Source: Bacillus sp. FJAT-47783
GTDB taxonomy: Bacteria; Bacillota; Bacilli; Bacillales; Aeribacillaceae
NCBI RefSeq assembly: GCF_022808615.1
Contig: NZ_JAKZKS010000009.1
Coordinates: 1-64,000 of the forward strand
Direction: 5' to 3'
DNA length: 64,000 nucleotides
Positions 61,512 to 64,000 of the stretch are shown in pieces. Numbering within the stretch: the stretch's first letter is position 1; the number at the start of each line of letters is the position of its first letter. Both the position numbers and the translations under genes were made by a program. Below the pieces are notes generated by a model, which was given only the letters and a program-made list of their open reading frames with translations, was not told the DNA's origin and searched no databases.

Positions 61512-62126
61512 ATGAAAAGGACGTATGATCAGTACACAGTGAAAGAAGCACTCTTATTTAGCCAACGTGTCGCTCAGCTAAGTAAAGCACTTTGGAAATC
61601 CATTGAAAAAGACTGGCAGCAGTGGATTAAACCTTATGATTTAAACATTAATGAACATCACATCTTATGGATCGCCTATCATTTAAAAGGAGCATCCATA
61701 TCAGAAATTGCAAAGTTTGGCGTCATGCACGTCTCAACAGCATTCAACTTTTCGAAAAAGTTGGAAGAACGAGGTTACCTACAGTTTTCAAAAAAGGAAA
61801 ATGATAAGCGGAATACGTATATTCAATTAACACCTCAAGGTGAAGAACTGCTCTTAAAAATTCTTGAAGATTATGAACCGACTAGAAATGCAGTTTATAA
61901 AGGGGCATTACCACTTCATGATCTGTACGGGAAATTTCCAGAAATAATCGAAATCATGACGATCATTCGAAACATTTACGGAGATGATTTTATGGAGATT
62001 TTCGAAAAATCATTTGAAAATATCGAATTAAATTTTGTTGAAGAAAACGGAAAGTTAAGAAAAAAAGAAGAGGATGAGTTTGAACCACTATTAAACGGGA
62101 CTACAGATGGGAGAGTAGACGTTTAA
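61512..62126 (+). CDS. scoC: Transition-state repressor ScoC (Hpr)
   Basis: 204 residues. MarR-type winged helix at about 50-115: [56 protein letters not shown]. The N- and C-terminal helices dimerise. It represses protease, sporulation and other stationary-phase genes. GGTGGGGG before the ATG. The 3' end overlaps yhaI by 26 nt, so the two mRNAs can pair at their ends. Confidence 0.94.
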   Translation: MKRTYDQYTVKEALLFSQRVAQLSKALWKSIEKDWQQWIKPYDLNINEHHILWIAYHLKGASISEIAKFGVMHVSTAFNFSKKLEERGYLQFSKKENDKRNTYIQLTPQGEELLLKILEDYEPTRNAVYKGALPLHDLYGKFPEIIEIMTIIRNIYGDDFMEIFEKSFENIELNFVEENGKLRKKEEDEFEPLLNGTTDGRVDV

Positions 62127-62439
62127 AATCTTTCATTAAATCGATGAAAAGACCTTGGTTGAGCATTGCGTCAATTGTCTCATTCACCTCTAGTTTTTCA
62201 TTCAGTTGACCTACAAAAAGCGTAAGAATATCTGTATAGTAAAGCAGGCCTTGCGCTTTTTGTTCTTTATGCTTTTGCTCAAGCTCTGTACATAGAGACA
62301 TAATTTCATCGACTTCATTTCGTGATAATCCGTTTTGGACAACTAAGAAGTCAAAAGGATATTTTTGCTTGTTAGCTATTTTTAATAATAATTGCATATG
62401 ATATTCCAATTTTTCTAACCTTATTTCAAACTCGTTCAT
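62101..62439 (-). CDS. yhaI: YhaI-like protein (DUF1878 type)
   Basis: 112 residues, soluble and helical: [39 protein letters not shown]. Length and position next to scoC match B. subtilis YhaI. Function unknown. Converges on and overlaps scoC. Confidence 0.83.
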   Translation of the reverse strand: MNEFEIRLEKLEYHMQLLLKIANKQKYPFDFLVVQNGLSRNEVDEIMSLCTELEQKHKEQKAQGLLYYTDILTLFVGQLNEKLEVNETIDAMLNQGLFIDLMKDFKRLLSHL

Positions 62440-62621
62440 ATTATCCCATCTTTCCCATTTAAATCCGAATTACATCATATTTTATCCTATTTTTCGCTAG
62501 CGGAAAACACCCTTCTCCCTTTTCATCATAATATGTTATTTCAATAATTTAAACATGAATTTTCTCGACACTTCTCATCTCGTTCGTTCAATTTTTTATG
62601 TATTCAAATTCCTTCTTACTA

Positions 62622-62771
62622 GCTCATCACCATAACTTGGGAGTGACACAAAATCCATAACTTATTATCCATTGCAAATATCTATTTTACGTTCATAATT
62701 GCAAAAAAATAGGGAATTGATCTAAGTACATTTTTTATAGAAATTATCAACCCCGACTTTTGGTGATGAGC
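62622..62771. mobile_element. MITE, CATCACC family, copy 2, with 10-bp target duplication
   Basis: 150 bp. Perfect 10-bp ends GCTCATCACC / GGTGATGAGC within longer imperfect inverted repeats (CATCACCATAACTTGGGAG against CATCACCAAAAGTCGGGGT). CTTCTTACTA flanks both sides directly (62612-62621 and 62772-62781). The intact duplication points to a young insertion by a DDE transposase with long target repeats, as in IS4/IS231-type elements. 62440-62611 and 62782-62860 hold no gene. Confidence 0.82.
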
Positions 62772-62882
62772 CTTCTTACTACATATATACTATATTTATA
62801 CATTTATCGTTGAAAGTTTCAAGCTATCTTTTTCATAAAATATTTGTTAATGTAATATGTATGAGAGGAAGGGGGATCTCAA

Positions 62883-63062
62883 ATGCTCTATTATTTTATC
62901 ATTTTTGCAGTCTTTATTCTATTCTACATAAATAAACTGACAAACACTCTCTGTATCATTCGAGAGATTCCTGAGGAAAAACAGACAAATGTCTTTCGGA
63001 CGATTAACGTCTTAATCACGATTTTACTGATTTCTTCATACATAGAAATTTTATACACGTAA
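62883..63062 (+). CDS. Small two-segment membrane protein upstream of prsA
   Basis: 59 residues, MLYYFIIFAVFILFYINKL at the start and a second hydrophobic segment (about 40-58). A strong ribosome site (GAAGGGGGAT) precedes the ATG, and a perfect terminator follows. I cannot name it. Confidence 0.72.
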   Translation: MLYYFIIFAVFILFYINKLTNTLCIIREIPEEKQTNVFRTINVLITILLISSYIEILYT

Positions 63063-63105
63063 TACGAATGATACAAATTCATGAATCTCATCATTCATGA
63101 AAAAG

Positions 63106-63143
63106 TGATAGCTGACAGACATCCTACTGTCAGCTATTTTTAT
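63106..63143 (+). terminator. Terminator of the 59-residue gene
   Basis: ATAGCTGACAG pairs perfectly with CTGTCAGCTAT, then TTTTTATC. No ORF across this stretch is credible because of it. Confidence 0.9.
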
Positions 63144-63302
63144 CATTTCTTTGGCACCTATTACGATTTTCTAAAACATTACAATTACAAGACAATTGCC
63201 ATGATCACTCGGATCATAGTTGCAAAAAAACGTGCTTCATGTCAAAATGTGTTATATATGTTTTTTAGTTGTATTACATTTTGGGATTAGGAGTTGTAAT
63301 GA

Positions 63303-64000
63303 ATGAAGAAATTCGTACTAGCTACAGTGGCTGCAACAAGCCTCATTGTCACAAGTGCATGTAATAACGGCTCTAGTGAACTTATTGCCGAGTCAAAAGC
63401 AGGTGACATTTCAAAAGAGGATTTTTATGAAGCAATGAAAGACCGCTTTGGACAAGACATCCTTTTAGAACTCGTCCATGGAGTGGTTTTAGATGAAAAA
63501 TATGACGTATCAGACAAAGAGATTGAAGAAGGTATTGAAGAATTACGTGCACAATATGGTGGTCAATTAGACCTCCTCATTCAACAGCAAGGTGAGGAAA
63601 TTGTTCACGATATGGTGAAAGTCGATTTATTACGGAAAAAAGCAGCTGAAGATGCTGTGAAAGTAACAGAAAAGGACATCAAAGAATATTATGATTCGTT
63701 AAAAGGAAAAATCCGCGCAAGCCATATTTTAGTTGAAGATGAAAAAACAGCTAAAGAAGTGAAAAAGAAGCTTGATGAGGGTGCAAAATTTAAAGACTTA
63801 GCTGCTGAGTATTCAGCAGATCGTACGGCTCAAAACGGTGGTGACCTCGGCTGGTTTAGTAAAGAAGACATGGTCGAGCCTTTTTCAAAAGCTGCATTCG
63901 CATTAAAGGAAGGCGAAATTAGTGATCCTGTAAAATCAGACTTTGGTTATCACATCATTAAAGTCACCCAAACAGTAAAATCGTTCGATGAAATGAAAGA
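63303..64000 (+). CDS. prsA: Foldase lipoprotein PrsA (partial, runs off the right edge)
   Basis: 232 codons present. Lipoprotein signal MKKFVLATVAATSLIVTSAC with the lipidated Cys20. An N-terminal chaperone-like region is followed by a parvulin-type peptidyl-prolyl isomerase domain from about residue 135 (KIRASHILVEDEKTAKEV, NGGDLGWFSKEDMVEPF, FGYHIIKV). It folds secreted proteins outside the membrane. AGGAG is 9 nt upstream of the ATG. Next to scoC and yhaI as in B. subtilis. Confidence 0.95.
   Translation, partial: MKKFVLATVAATSLIVTSACNNGSSELIAESKAGDISKEDFYEAMKDRFGQDILLELVHGVVLDEKYDVSDKEIEEGIEELRAQYGGQLDLLIQQQGEEIVHDMVKVDLLRKKAAEDAVKVTEKDIKEYYDSLKGKIRASHILVEDEKTAKEVKKKLDEGAKFKDLAAEYSADRTAQNGGDLGWFSKEDMVEPFSKAAFALKEGEISDPVKSDFGYHIIKVTQTVKSFDEMK

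Noticed and set aside
63081-63290. 69-residue frame before prsA
   Set aside because: A perfect terminator hairpin lies inside it, and there is no ribosome site.
1-64000. tRNA or rRNA genes
   Set aside because: No tRNA cloverleaf motifs (GGTTCGAATCC-type arms) or rRNA sequence were noticed on either strand by eye.

Overview
The window is chromosomal DNA from a low-GC, endospore-forming, competence-capable member of the Bacillaceae. The evidence is a germination operon (gerP), comK, a KinB-type sporulation kinase, a Spo0E-like phosphatase, sporulation-type asparagine synthetase, scoC, and gene order that follows the Bacillus subtilis yis/yhj/yhf/yhg/yha region almost throughout. The genus cannot be fixed from the sequence. 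The glyoxylate shunt (aceB-aceA) and the alpha-glucoside PTS cluster sit inside otherwise subtilis-like synteny.

Layout. 1-8100: the end of an unidentified gene, asnO, yisN, yisL, yisK, a broken gene remnant, a Spo0E-like gene, then gerPABCDE and two separate gerPF copies. 8100-20100: recombination and repair block sbcC-sbcD-addA-addB, read leftward. 20500-24750: alpha-glucoside unit (GH13 glucosidase, PTS EIICB, EEP-family hydrolase) with two CcpA/LacI-type operators. 24900-28300: a small membrane protein, sipV, yhjE, yhjD, comK and yhzC. 28400-34800: aceA, aceB, the M48 protease yhfN, azlCD and their cupin regulator. 34950-39130: kinB-like kinase and a TrpXYZ-type ABC transporter. 39350-45150: lcfB with a FadR-like operator, lplJ, yhfI, yhfH, a LacI regulator and a TetR regulator. 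45450-52050: hemY, hemH, hemE, pbpF and hmoB (haem synthesis and turnover). 52050-54740: a small accessory island holding a PemK-type toxin-antitoxin pair, an IS21-like end, a DnaD-like phage gene with an internal duplication, a truncated DnaB-like start and a MITE. 54740-64000: ecsABC, hit, serC, trpP with a TRAP target, yhaH, scoC, yhaI and the start of prsA.

How genes work together. AddAB and SbcCD process DNA ends. HemE, HemH and HemY are steps of the coproporphyrin haem route, and HmoB breaks haem down. EcsABC, PrsA and SipV serve protein export, with ScoC as a transition-state repressor. AceBA and LcfB serve fatty-acid and acetate use.

The most interesting part is the mobile and repeat DNA between genes. 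A roughly 240-250 bp element that can fold into nested hairpins occurs twice, once between hemE and hemH. A third site near 24940 carries only its end motif. There are two MITE families: one with GGGGCTGTCC ends in three places, and one with CATCACC ends, one copy of which has a 10-bp target duplication. There is also a 41/42-bp tandem array with phased T-tracts, and a repeated motif between ecsA and hit. All identifications were made by reading the sequence; no database search was run.
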